Below, one piece after another: positions 39,060 to 45,723 of a DNA stretch of 48,202 nucleotides. The position numbers and the translations under genes were made by a program. Below the pieces are notes generated by a model, which saw nothing but the letters and a program-made list of their open reading frames with translations, was not told where the DNA came from and did not search any database. Source of the stretch: Streptomyces sp. BV286 (GTDB lineage Bacteria > Actinomycetota > Actinomycetes > Streptomycetales > Streptomycetaceae); NCBI RefSeq assembly GCF_019090165.1, contig NZ_JAHRIB010000026.1, positions 1 through 48,202 of the forward strand, in the 5' to 3' direction. Each line of letters opens with the position of its first letter. The stretch's first letter is position 1.

Positions 39060-39410
39060 TTCCAGGCCGCCTCGCCGCCACACGTACGCGTACGCGACGA
39101 AGACGGTGAGCACGAAGAGCAACATCTCCACGAGCCCGAAAATCCCGAGCGCGTCGAACGTGACCGCCCAGGGGTAGAGGAAGACGATCTCGATATCGAA
39201 AATGATGAAGAGCATCGCCGTCAGGTAGTACTTGATGGGGAACCGCCCGCCGCCCGCCGGCGTGGGGGTCGGCTCGATTCCGCACTCGTAGGCCTCGAGC
39301 TTGGCCCGGTTGTATCGCTTTGGACCGATAAGCGTGGCCATGACCACGGAGAAGATCGCAAAGCCTGCCCCGAGGGCTCCCAGTACGAGGATGGGCGCAT
39401 ACGCGTTCAC
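39051..39410 (-). CDS. nuoA: NADH-quinone oxidoreductase subunit A, first gene of the nuo operon
   Basis: 119 aa, GTG start with GAGGAG six bases upstream. Three membrane helices; KLEAYECGIEPTPTPAGGGR then FPIKYYLTAMLFIIFDIEIVFLYPWA is the signature of the family, including the Cys/Glu loop near the quinone site. Length is normal. It heads the 14-gene operon; a Rex-type operator lies 126-143 bp upstream. Confidence 0.97.
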   Translation of the reverse strand: MNAYAPILVLGALGAGFAIFSVVMATLIGPKRYNRAKLEAYECGIEPTPTPAGGGRFPIKYYLTAMLFIIFDIEIVFLYPWAVTFDALGIFGLVEMLLFVLTVFVAYAYVWRRGGLEWD

Positions 39411-39832
39411 CGCTCCTCGCTCCTCTCAGTCGGCATTGACTGCTGGCGGTTGCATCAGGCGTCGCTCCTGCTTCACGAACCTCATGGACCTCATGAGGCG
39501 CGCGAGCCCTGTGCAGCTCCACGAAGATCGCGCACATGTGAAGCAGGTCACAAGCCCAACTGCCCCGCATCCTATGCCTGCCGGTCTGTGATCTGCGACA
39601 CGGGGTACGACAACGCCTTTGTGATCTCCACCACCCGGCGAACGATCATGAAGTCGGATGAGTGCTGATCTTCGTACGAGAAGCGCCCGAGTGATCACCA
39701 GAGGTGACATTTTCGCTCGTCGTCGCTGGTCCAGGCCCTGGCGCACTATCAAGGGAGTCGGACCCAAGGCAAATTGGTGCTGGACGTGGGCGCTTGATAG
39801 AGGAACTCGTTCACACTTCGGGGGGAGTTGGG
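39411..39832. other. nuo promoter region
   Basis: 422 bp upstream of nuoA. On the minus strand a -10-like TAGGAT (39574-39569) or GATCTT (39529-39524, with TTGTGA as -35) could start nuo transcription, with the Rex-type operator between or over them. No gene is convincing. Confidence 0.5.
39536..39553 (-). promoter_or_regulatory. Rex operator (NADH/NAD+ redox sensor) upstream of nuoA
   Basis: On the minus strand the site reads TTGTGACCTGCTTCACAT. It matches the Streptomyces Rex operator TTGTGAANNNNTTCACAA at 12 of 14 fixed positions. Rex is known to repress the nuo operon in S. coelicolor when NAD+ is abundant and to release it at high NADH. The same bases also fit a Crp-type site (GTG-N6-GTCAC on the plus strand), so Crp cannot be excluded. 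Confidence 0.82.
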
Positions 39833-39955
39833 ATGCCCGTTGTGGACGACTCCGGTGCGTGCATCCGTTCACGAGCGGAGCCGCCACCGGGCCGGCCTTC
39901 ACGCCTCCCCCCGATCCGCGCGCGCGACGCGGCCGTCACGGGTGCCGTTCCGTGA
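39833..39955 (+). CDS. Possible 40-aa small ORF
   Basis: ATG at 39833 follows a strong GGGGGGAG. The product (MPVVDDSGACIRSRAEPPPG...) ends at TGA 39955 and has no recognisable domain. Third-position GC is about 74%, below that of neighbouring genes. Its stop lies inside the Crp-type palindrome. It could be a leader peptide, a remnant or nothing. Confidence 0.25.
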   Translation: MPVVDDSGACIRSRAEPPPGRPSRLPPIRARDAAVTGAVP

Positions 39956-39965
39956 CGTGCGTCAC
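39952..39965 (+). promoter_or_regulatory. Crp-type palindrome upstream of the NlpC/P60 gene
   Basis: GTGACG-TG-CGTCAC is a perfect inverted repeat that fits the Streptomyces Crp motif GTG-N6-GNCAC. It lies about 240 bp before the hydrolase start. Streptomyces Crp is known to control germination and cell-wall hydrolases, which fits the downstream gene. Confidence 0.6.
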
Positions 39966-40205
39966 ATTGGTAACGGGCCGGAAACAACCGGGCTTGGCCA
40001 TCCGCGCCAACGAGTGGTAGGCCGCGGGCAATTCGGGCGTAACGCGAAAAGGCCTTGATCACAGGCTTGTTGGGTGGTGTCCGCAATGCCCGTTACGGCG
40101 TCAATAAGGAACGCCACGCCCGGCCTTCGGAGGGCCCGTTGAACAATTGTGGCGCAGCGCACGTTTCTTGAAGGTATGGAGGACTCCCTGATACCGGTTG
40201 TACCC

Positions 40206-41003
40206 ATGTCCCACACCGCTCACATACGCAGCCACCGGAAACCCCGGCCTCGCAGCAGCTCGGCGCTCGCGATGCGCGCCGGAGTTGCCGGTGGCGTCCT
40301 CAGCACCCTGGCAGTGGCCGGTGCCGCCGGATCGGCCAACGCGGCCGAGCCGGTCACCCAGACCATCGAGCTGCCCACGCTCACCGCCGACCTGACCGCT
40401 CAGGTGGCCGAGTCCGCGGAGGTCACCCAGCAGGCCGCGGCCGACTACCAGCTGCGGGCCGAGCGTGACGCCGCCGCCGCCAAGGCCGCCAAGCAGGCCA
40501 AGGCCGACCTCGCGGACGCGAAGAAGAAGGCTGAGGCCAAGCAGAAGGCCGAGGACGCCCGTAAGGCCGCCGCGGAGCGCGCCACGCGTTCCGCCGGGCG
40601 GACCACCCTCGCGGCGACGCCCAGCAACGACGCCGTCGCCCCTGCCAGCGGCAGCGTCGCCACCGTCATCAGCTTCCTCCGGGCGCAGGTCGGCGACGCG
40701 TACGTCATGGGTGCCACCGGCCCCGACGCGTGGGACTGCTCGGCTCTGGTCCAGGCCGCGTTCAAGCAGGTCGGCATCGACCTGCCGCGTGTCTCCCAGG
40801 CCCAGTCGACGGCCGGCACCCCGGTCGCGCTGTCCAACATCCAGGTCGGCGACATCCTGTACTGGGGTGGCGCGGGTTCGGCGTACCACACGGGTGTCTA
40901 CATCGGCGGCGGCCAGTACCTGGACGCGGCGAACCCCTCGAAGGGCGTCGTCATCCAGGACCTGTCGGGCTACCCCGCGAGCGGTGCGGTGCGGGTGCTC
41001 TGA
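40206..41003 (+). CDS. Secreted NlpC/P60 (C40) peptidoglycan endopeptidase
   Basis: 265 aa. Signal peptide with a basic N-terminus and cleavage near GSANAAEP (42-49). An Ala/Lys/Glu coiled coil (about 70-127) separates it from the C-terminal NlpC/P60 domain (150-265). Cys178 (DAWDCSALVQAAF) is the nucleophile and His228 (SAYHTGVYIG) the base; Asp240 or Asn243 may be the third polar residue. It should cut D-Glu-(m)DAP bonds in the wall. The coiled coil is likely regulatory or a partner-docking region. ATG 40206 gives a normal signal peptide but lacks a ribosome-binding site; ATG 40176 with GAAGG close by is an alternative. A Crp-type site lies upstream and large palindromes downstream. Confidence 0.93.
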   Translation: MSHTAHIRSHRKPRPRSSSALAMRAGVAGGVLSTLAVAGAAGSANAAEPVTQTIELPTLTADLTAQVAESAEVTQQAAADYQLRAERDAAAAKAAKQAKADLADAKKKAEAKQKAEDARKAAAERATRSAGRTTLAATPSNDAVAPASGSVATVISFLRAQVGDAYVMGATGPDAWDCSALVQAAFKQVGIDLPRVSQAQSTAGTPVALSNIQVGDILYWGGAGSAYHTGVYIGGGQYLDAANPSKGVVIQDLSGYPASGAVRVL

Positions 41004-41034
41004 CCTTCGGTCACACAATTTGACCGCTTTTGAC

Positions 41035-41065
41035 GGGCCGCTTCCCTCGGTGAGGGGAGCGGCCC
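41035..41065 (+). terminator. Hairpin after the NlpC/P60 gene
   Basis: GGGCCGCTTCCCTC (41035-41048) pairs with GAGGGGAGCGGCCC (41052-41065) with one wobble and a 3-nt loop. A strong terminator-like stem about 30 bp after the stop. Confidence 0.75.
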
Positions 41066-41147
41066 GCGGGCGTGCTCCCGCAGCGGGCCACCGGGCGTGC
41101 CGTCCGGAAAGGGCTCCACGGGCCCTTCAGGCCGCGCGCACGCGGCG

Positions 41148-41225
41148 CGGGCGGCCGCTCCACGTGGAGCGGCCGCCCGGGGCGTGGCGGTGCGGTGGGC
41201 GGGCCCGCCCACCGCACCGCCACGC
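41148..41225. terminator. Two adjacent perfect palindromes (32 and 44 bp) between convergent genes
   Basis: 41148-41179 is a perfect palindrome centred on CACGTG (arms rich in GGCCGC). 41182-41225 is a perfect 44-bp palindrome centred on GGGCCC. They have no loop bases, lie 2 bp apart, and end 12 bp before the stop of the GGR-family gene. They probably stop transcription from both sides and could extrude as cruciforms. A smaller hairpin (AAGGGC ... GCCCTT, about 41108-41127) lies just before them. Confidence 0.75.
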
Positions 41226-41237
41226 GGTGTTTGTCGC

Positions 41238-42542
41238 CTATGCCTTCGGAGCGACCTTCGACAGGCCGTTGATGATGCGGTCCATGGCGTCGCCACCCGT
41301 CGGGTCCGTCAGGTTGGCGAGCATCTTCAGCGTGAACCGCATCAGCATGGGGTGCGTGAGGCCGCGCTGGGCGGCGATCTTCATGACCTTCGGGTTGCCG
41401 ATGAGCTTCACGAAGGCGCGGCCGAGCGTGTAGTAGCCGCCGTAGGTGTCCTTGAGGACCTTCGGGTAGCGCTGGAGGGCGAGTTCCCGCTGGGCGGGCG
41501 TCGCGCGGGCATGGGCCTGGACGATGACGTCGGCGGCGATCTGGCCGGATTCCATGGCGTAGGCGATGCCCTCGCCGTTGAAGGGGTTCACCATGCCGCC
41601 CGCGTCGCCGACGAGCAGCAGGCCCTTCGTGTAGTGGGGCTGGCGGTTGAAGGCCATCGGCAGGGCGGCGCCGCGGATCGGGATCGTCATGTTCTCCGGG
41701 GTGTAGCCCCAGTCCTCGGGCATCGAGGCGCACCAGGCCTTGAGGACCTCGCGCCAGTCCAGCTCCTTGAACGAGGAGGTGGTGTTGAGGACACCGAGGC
41801 CGACGTTCGACGTGCCGTCGCCCATGCCGAAGATCCAGCCGTACCCGGGCAGCAGGCGGTCCTCGCCGGGGCCGCGCCGGTCCCACAGCTCCAGCCACGA
41901 CTCCAGGTAGTCGTCGTCGTGGCGCGGGGACGTGAAGTACGTACGGACCGCGACGCCCATCGGGCGGTCCTCGCGGCGGTGCAGGCCCATCGCCAGGGAC
42001 AGCCGGGTGGAGTTGCCGTCGGCGGCGACGACCAGGGGCGCGTGGAAGGTGACCTCGCGCTTCTCCTTGGAGTCGGCGTCACCGATCTTCGCGTGGACGC
42101 CGGTGATCCGGCCCGTGCGGTCGTCGATGACCGGGGCGCCGACGTTGCAGCGCTCGTGCAGCCGGGCGCCCGCCTTCTGCGCCTGCCGGGCGAGCTGTTC
42201 GTCGAAGTCGTCGCGCTTGCGGACGAGTCCGTAGTCGGGGTAGGCGGCGAGTTCCGGCCAGTCCAGCTGGAGACGGACTCCGCCGCCGATGATGCGGAGC
42301 CCCTTGTTCCGGAGCCAGCCCGCCTCCTCCGAGATGTCGATTCCCATGGAGACGAGCTGCTTGGTCGCGCGGGGCGTCAGCCCGTCGCCGCACACCTTCT
42401 CCCGCGGAAACGCGGTCTTCTCCAGGAGCAGGACGTCCAGCCCGGCCTTGGCCAGGTAGTAGGCGGTGGTGGAACCGGCTGGTCCGGCCCCGACGACGAT
42501 CACATCGGCGGTGTGTTCGGAGAGGGGCTGGGACTCGGTCAC
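41238..42542 (-). CDS. Geranylgeranyl reductase family FAD protein (MenJ-like)
   Basis: 434 aa, GTG start with GGGGAG upstream. The FAD fold begins VIVVGAGPAGSTTAYYLA (GxGxxG at 18-23). CGDGLTPRA (51-59) is the substrate-side signature of geranylgeranyl reductases, and GDAGGMVNPFNGEGIAYAM is the second FAD motif. Members saturate isoprenyl double bonds; the mycobacterial MenJ reduces the menaquinone side chain. With complex I, a polyprenyl synthase and MenG in the same region, partial hydrogenation of menaquinone is the best guess, but another polyprenyl lipid is possible. Confidence 0.92.
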   Translation of the reverse strand: MTESQPLSEHTADVIVVGAGPAGSTTAYYLAKAGLDVLLLEKTAFPREKVCGDGLTPRATKQLVSMGIDISEEAGWLRNKGLRIIGGGVRLQLDWPELAAYPDYGLVRKRDDFDEQLARQAQKAGARLHERCNVGAPVIDDRTGRITGVHAKIGDADSKEKREVTFHAPLVVAADGNSTRLSLAMGLHRREDRPMGVAVRTYFTSPRHDDDYLESWLELWDRRGPGEDRLLPGYGWIFGMGDGTSNVGLGVLNTTSSFKELDWREVLKAWCASMPEDWGYTPENMTIPIRGAALPMAFNRQPHYTKGLLLVGDAGGMVNPFNGEGIAYAMESGQIAADVIVQAHARATPAQRELALQRYPKVLKDTYGGYYTLGRAFVKLIGNPKVMKIAAQRGLTHPMLMRFTLKMLANLTDPTGGDAMDRIINGLSKVAPKA

Positions 42543-42556
42543 GGCGGGGTCTCCCC

Positions 42557-42598
42557 AAGTCTCGAAGGCTCGAAGTCTCTAAGCGCGAAGTCTCGAAA
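42557..42598. repeat. Three short direct repeats between divergent genes
   Basis: AAGTCTC occurs at 42557, CGAAGTCTC at 42571 and CGAAGTCTC at 42586, a spacing of about 14-15 bp. They lie between the divergent GGR-family and GNAT starts and could be operator half-sites or simple repeats. Confidence 0.6.
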
Positions 42599-42671
42599 TC
42601 CGCGTGCTGACGGGCACGGGACATGGGCAGTCTATGCAGCGGTACTGATCACCTGGCTGAAGGGCTGCCCC

Positions 42672-43178
42672 GTGAACCGAGCTCTCCCCGTGGTACACCT
42701 GCGCGTCCCGACCGACGAGGACGCGTTCGCCTGGCATCGGGCCTTCGATCACCCGGACGTGATGGAGTTCCACGGCGGGAGATCCGCCGAGTTGTCCGTC
42801 TACGAGGAGTTGACCGCCCGGCAGCGCCGGCACGACGCCGAACACGGTTTCTGCTTCTGGACCATGCTCGACGAGGAAGGGCGGGTCATCGGTTTCACCG
42901 GGGCGCAGCCGTGGCCCCACGAGTGGGGCCCGAAGGGCGAGATCGAGATCGGCTGGCGGCTCGGGCGGGAGTACTGGGGCAGGGGGTACGTCACCGCGGC
43001 GGCGCAGGCCACGCTGGAGAGGGTGCGCGCGACCGGCGTACCGAGCGTGGTGGCCATGGTGAACGCGCGCAACCAGCGGTCCATCGCGGTGACCAGACGC
43101 CTCGGCATGGAGCTCGTGGAGTCGTTCACGTCCCCGAATTCGCAGCAGGTCGGGCACTGCTACCGGCTGGCTCTCTGA
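42672..43178 (+). CDS. GNAT N-acetyltransferase (RimJ/RimL type)
   Basis: 168 aa from GTG 42672 with GAAGGG seven bases upstream. LRVPTDEDAFAWHRAFDHPD is the usual N-terminal strand-helix. IGFTGAQPW and IEIGWRLGREYWGRGYVTAA contain the acetyl-CoA loop (R-x-x-W-G-R-G-Y), and NARNQRSIAVTRRLGMELVE is the family's C-terminal signature. The acceptor (protein N-terminus, antibiotic or metabolite) cannot be read. It may be cotranscribed with the PASTA gene 80 bp on. Confidence 0.9.
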   Translation: MNRALPVVHLRVPTDEDAFAWHRAFDHPDVMEFHGGRSAELSVYEELTARQRRHDAEHGFCFWTMLDEEGRVIGFTGAQPWPHEWGPKGEIEIGWRLGREYWGRGYVTAAAQATLERVRATGVPSVVAMVNARNQRSIAVTRRLGMELVESFTSPNSQQVGHCYRLAL

Positions 43179-43258
43179 CGGCTCCCCCGCGGTCCTCCGA
43201 CACCTTCCGGCGCGGCCCGGCAGGGCTTACTCTGCCGGTACCGCTGGGGGTGACGTCT

Positions 43259-43597
43259 GTGCGCATACCACGCAAGACACCCGAAGTGCGCGTACCGCGG
43301 CTCGTCGGTCTGATGGCCATGGACGCGCGCGAGACGGCCGAGGCGCGCGGGGTGCTGCTCGCGGCGCCCGACCGGCCCGACTTCCATCTGACTGTCGTCG
43401 ACTACGTCGTACGGCAGTACCCGCTGCCCGGGTCGGAGGTGTCCCGCGGCGCGGTGGTGACCGTGTGGTTCGACTTCGGCGAGGGTGAGGGCGGGGGCGG
43501 AGCGGGTGTCCGGGAGCCCCGGCGGGGCGGGCCGCCGCCCGGAGGGCTGTACCGGGAGCTCGACGAGCCGGGGGATCCGTTCGCGGTCCTGCGCTAG
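43259..43597 (+). CDS. Small single-PASTA-domain protein
   Basis: 112 aa from GTG 43259 (GGGGGTG six bases upstream; GTG 43250 is possible). VRVPRLVGLMAMDARETAEA ... VVRQYPLPGSEVSRGAVVTV is one PASTA domain, the module that binds peptidoglycan or beta-lactams in PknB kinases and PBPs. There is no signal peptide or membrane segment, and no kinase or transpeptidase domain, so it is a stand-alone, apparently cytoplasmic version. A Gly/Glu/Arg-rich tail follows. A weak TACTCT (43228-43233) could be a -10. Function unknown. Confidence 0.78.
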   Translation: MRIPRKTPEVRVPRLVGLMAMDARETAEARGVLLAAPDRPDFHLTVVDYVVRQYPLPGSEVSRGAVVTVWFDFGEGEGGGGAGVREPRRGGPPPGGLYRELDEPGDPFAVLR

Positions 43598-43598
43598 C

Positions 43599-43620
43599 GG
43601 CCGGGTCTCCCGACCGGGCC
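43599..43620. terminator. Hairpin between the PASTA gene and menG
   Basis: GGCCGGGTC (43599-43607) and GACCGGGCC (43612-43620) pair except at one position, around TCCC. GGGCCGGGGCACAGG is repeated at about 43616 and 43635 in the same 86-bp convergent gap. Confidence 0.45.
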
Positions 43621-43683
43621 GGGGCACAGGAACGGGCCGGGGCACAGGCCCCTCACGCCCCCGGACGGCAGAGGCGGCGGGGG

Positions 43684-44385
43684 CTACGCGGCCTGCTGCT
43701 TGTAACCCCTGTGCAGCGCCACGATCCCGCCCGACAGGTTGCGCCACGCCACCTTCGACCAGCCCGCCTTGATCAGGCGCTCGGCCAGGGCCGGCTGGTC
43801 GGGCCAGTCACGGATCGACTCGGCGAGGTAGACGTACGCGTCGGGGTTGGAGGAGACCGCGCGGGCCACCGGCGGCAGGGCACGCATCAGGTACTCGGTG
43901 TAGACGGTGCGGAAGGGCGCCCAGGTCGGGTGCGAGAACTCGCAGATCACCACGCGGCCGCCGGGCTTCGTCACCCGGTACAGCTCACGCAGTGCCGTGT
44001 CCGTGTCCTGCACGTTCCGCAGGCCGAAGGAGATCGTCACCGCGTCGAAGGTGTCGTCCTTGAACGGCAGCTTCGTGGCGTCGCCCGCCGTGAGCGGCAG
44101 CCAGGGGTGGTTCTTCTTGCCGACCCTGAGCATCCCGAGGGAGAAGTCGCAGGGGACGACGTACGCACCCGTGCGCGCGAAGGGCAGCGAGGAGGTGGCC
44201 GTGCCCGCCGCGAGGTCGAGGATCTTCTGCGCGGGCCGCGCGTCGACCGCCTTCGCGACCTCCTTGCGCCACACCCGGTCCTGGCCGAGCGACAGCACGT
44301 CGTTCGTCAGGTCGTACCGTTCCGCCACGTCGTCGAACATCGAGGCGACTTCGTGCGGCTGCTTGTTCAGGGATGCGCGGGTCAC
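43684..44385 (-). CDS. menG: Demethylmenaquinone methyltransferase
   Basis: 233 aa from GTG 44385; ATG 44394 (three codons earlier) is the alternative. UbiE/MenG family signatures: [17 protein letters not shown] (24-40), SAM motif [12 protein letters not shown] (55-66), TISFGLRNV, and [15 protein letters not shown]. It adds the last methyl group to demethylmenaquinone using SAM. Menaquinone is the electron acceptor of the complex I encoded 4-20 kb away and is the only quinone in Streptomyces. Separate terminators flank it. Confidence 0.96.
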   Translation of the reverse strand: MTRASLNKQPHEVASMFDDVAERYDLTNDVLSLGQDRVWRKEVAKAVDARPAQKILDLAAGTATSSLPFARTGAYVVPCDFSLGMLRVGKKNHPWLPLTAGDATKLPFKDDTFDAVTISFGLRNVQDTDTALRELYRVTKPGGRVVICEFSHPTWAPFRTVYTEYLMRALPPVARAVSSNPDAYVYLAESIRDWPDQPALAERLIKAGWSKVAWRNLSGGIVALHRGYKQQAA

Positions 44386-44404
44386 GGTCCCCATTGTGGC
44401 AGTA

Positions 44405-44435
44405 CGGGCCGGGCGACTCGCCGACACCCGGCCCG
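44405..44435 (-). terminator. Hairpin after the acyltransferase gene
   Basis: CGGGCCGGG (44405-44413) and CCCGGCCCG (44427-44435) pair perfectly with a 13-nt loop, 52 bp past the stop of the minus-strand acyltransferase. It also separates that operon from menG. Confidence 0.6.
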
Positions 44436-44487
44436 CACCCCGGCCGGGAACGCCGGTGGAGAACGCCGCCGTGCCCCGGGGCGGCTC

Positions 44488-45723
44488 TCAGGGCAGCAGC
44501 CTCGGCCTCGTCCGGGCGGCCACGTCCTCCACCCACCCGCACAGCAGGACGAACACGGCGATCAGGAGCCAGCCGACGCCGAACATGAACCACTGGCTCT
44601 CCAGCGGCAGATACGCCTCGAAGGCCGGGACGTTCCAGAACCGGTCGATCAGCGGGACGGCCAGGATCAGCGCGATCTCGTGCCAGAGGTAGAGGGTCAC
44701 GGCGCGGGCGTTGAAGATCGTGACGATCCGGTCGAGGCGCCTGAAGCGGGCCAGCCACGCGAAGTCGATCCCGAAGCGCGCCTTCGCGTACATCAGCAGG
44801 GTCACGAACCCCGCCGACCAGAAGGCCTGCGCGAGTGGGATGTCGTCGAGGTCGTACGAGCCCGTCTCGGCCTGGTGCGTGAAGGCGTACCAGCCTCCGT
44901 AGCCGATCGCGGCGAGCGAGAGGACCACGACGGCGAGCGGCTTCAGCCGCTGCAGCACGCCGTCGCGGTGCGCGAAGCCGAGGATCCAGCAGAAGAGGAA
45001 CGTGGCCAGGTCGGTGAGCGCGTTGCCGAAGCGGTCGTCCGGCGGCGCCCGGAGGAACTGGACGACCAGGATCGGCGCGAGCGAGAGCACCAGGACCGCC
45101 ACCGGGGCCGCCCGGAAGACCCGCAGCAGCAGGGGCGACAGCAGGACGAACCAGAGGTAGGTGCGCAGGTACCAGAGGATCTCCCAGGCCTGCTCGCCCC
45201 ACGCGTTGCCCGGCGGGTCGCCGAGCGGCACGACCCAGTAGACGATCTGCCAGCCGGGCATCCAGCCGTGGACCAGCATCGCGGCCACGACGAAGAAGCC
45301 CCAGAACCAGAAGGGCGGCAGGAGCCGGCGGACACGGCTCCTGATCACCTTGAGGGCGGGCCGCTCCAGGGACTTGGCCATCAGGGTTCCGGCGAGCGCG
45401 AACATGATCCCCATGGAGGGCAGGACCATGCCCGCCCAGGCCCAGCCGAAGGTGTGGTACGTGACGACGCGGACCAGGGCGACCGCCCGGAGCGTGTCGA
45501 AGTAGCGGTCGCGACCCGCGGCCGCCCGCGTCTTCGGAACGGTCTCCACGCGCGGCAGCCGTGCCGTGTCCGACAGCGGCCCGGACCCGGTGGTCGGCGG
45601 CGCCTCGGCGACCGGCGGAGCTCCGGACCCGGCGACCGGCGGGACGTCCGGTGCGGTGGTGGCCGGCGGGAGATCCGGTGCGGCGGTCGCCGGCGGGCGG
45701 CCGTCCCGGCGGTGCGAGCCCAT
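44488..45723 (-). CDS. Membrane acyltransferase (acyltransferase 3 family)
   Basis: 411 aa, ATG overlapping the upstream stop by 4 nt. A Pro/Ala-rich N-terminus (about 1-70) precedes RDRYFDTLRAVALVRVVTYH, the conserved first-helix Arg/His motif of the OafA/NodX acyltransferase-3 family, and then about ten membrane helices. Members move acetyl or succinyl groups onto sugars or lipids across the membrane. Coupling to the deacetylase/glycosyltransferase gene suggests that it decorates the same exopolysaccharide (inference). Confidence 0.9.
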   Translation of the reverse strand: MGSHRRDGRPPATAAPDLPPATTAPDVPPVAGSGAPPVAEAPPTTGSGPLSDTARLPRVETVPKTRAAAGRDRYFDTLRAVALVRVVTYHTFGWAWAGMVLPSMGIMFALAGTLMAKSLERPALKVIRSRVRRLLPPFWFWGFFVVAAMLVHGWMPGWQIVYWVVPLGDPPGNAWGEQAWEILWYLRTYLWFVLLSPLLLRVFRAAPVAVLVLSLAPILVVQFLRAPPDDRFGNALTDLATFLFCWILGFAHRDGVLQRLKPLAVVVLSLAAIGYGGWYAFTHQAETGSYDLDDIPLAQAFWSAGFVTLLMYAKARFGIDFAWLARFRRLDRIVTIFNARAVTLYLWHEIALILAVPLIDRFWNVPAFEAYLPLESQWFMFGVGWLLIAVFVLLCGWVEDVAARTRPRLLP

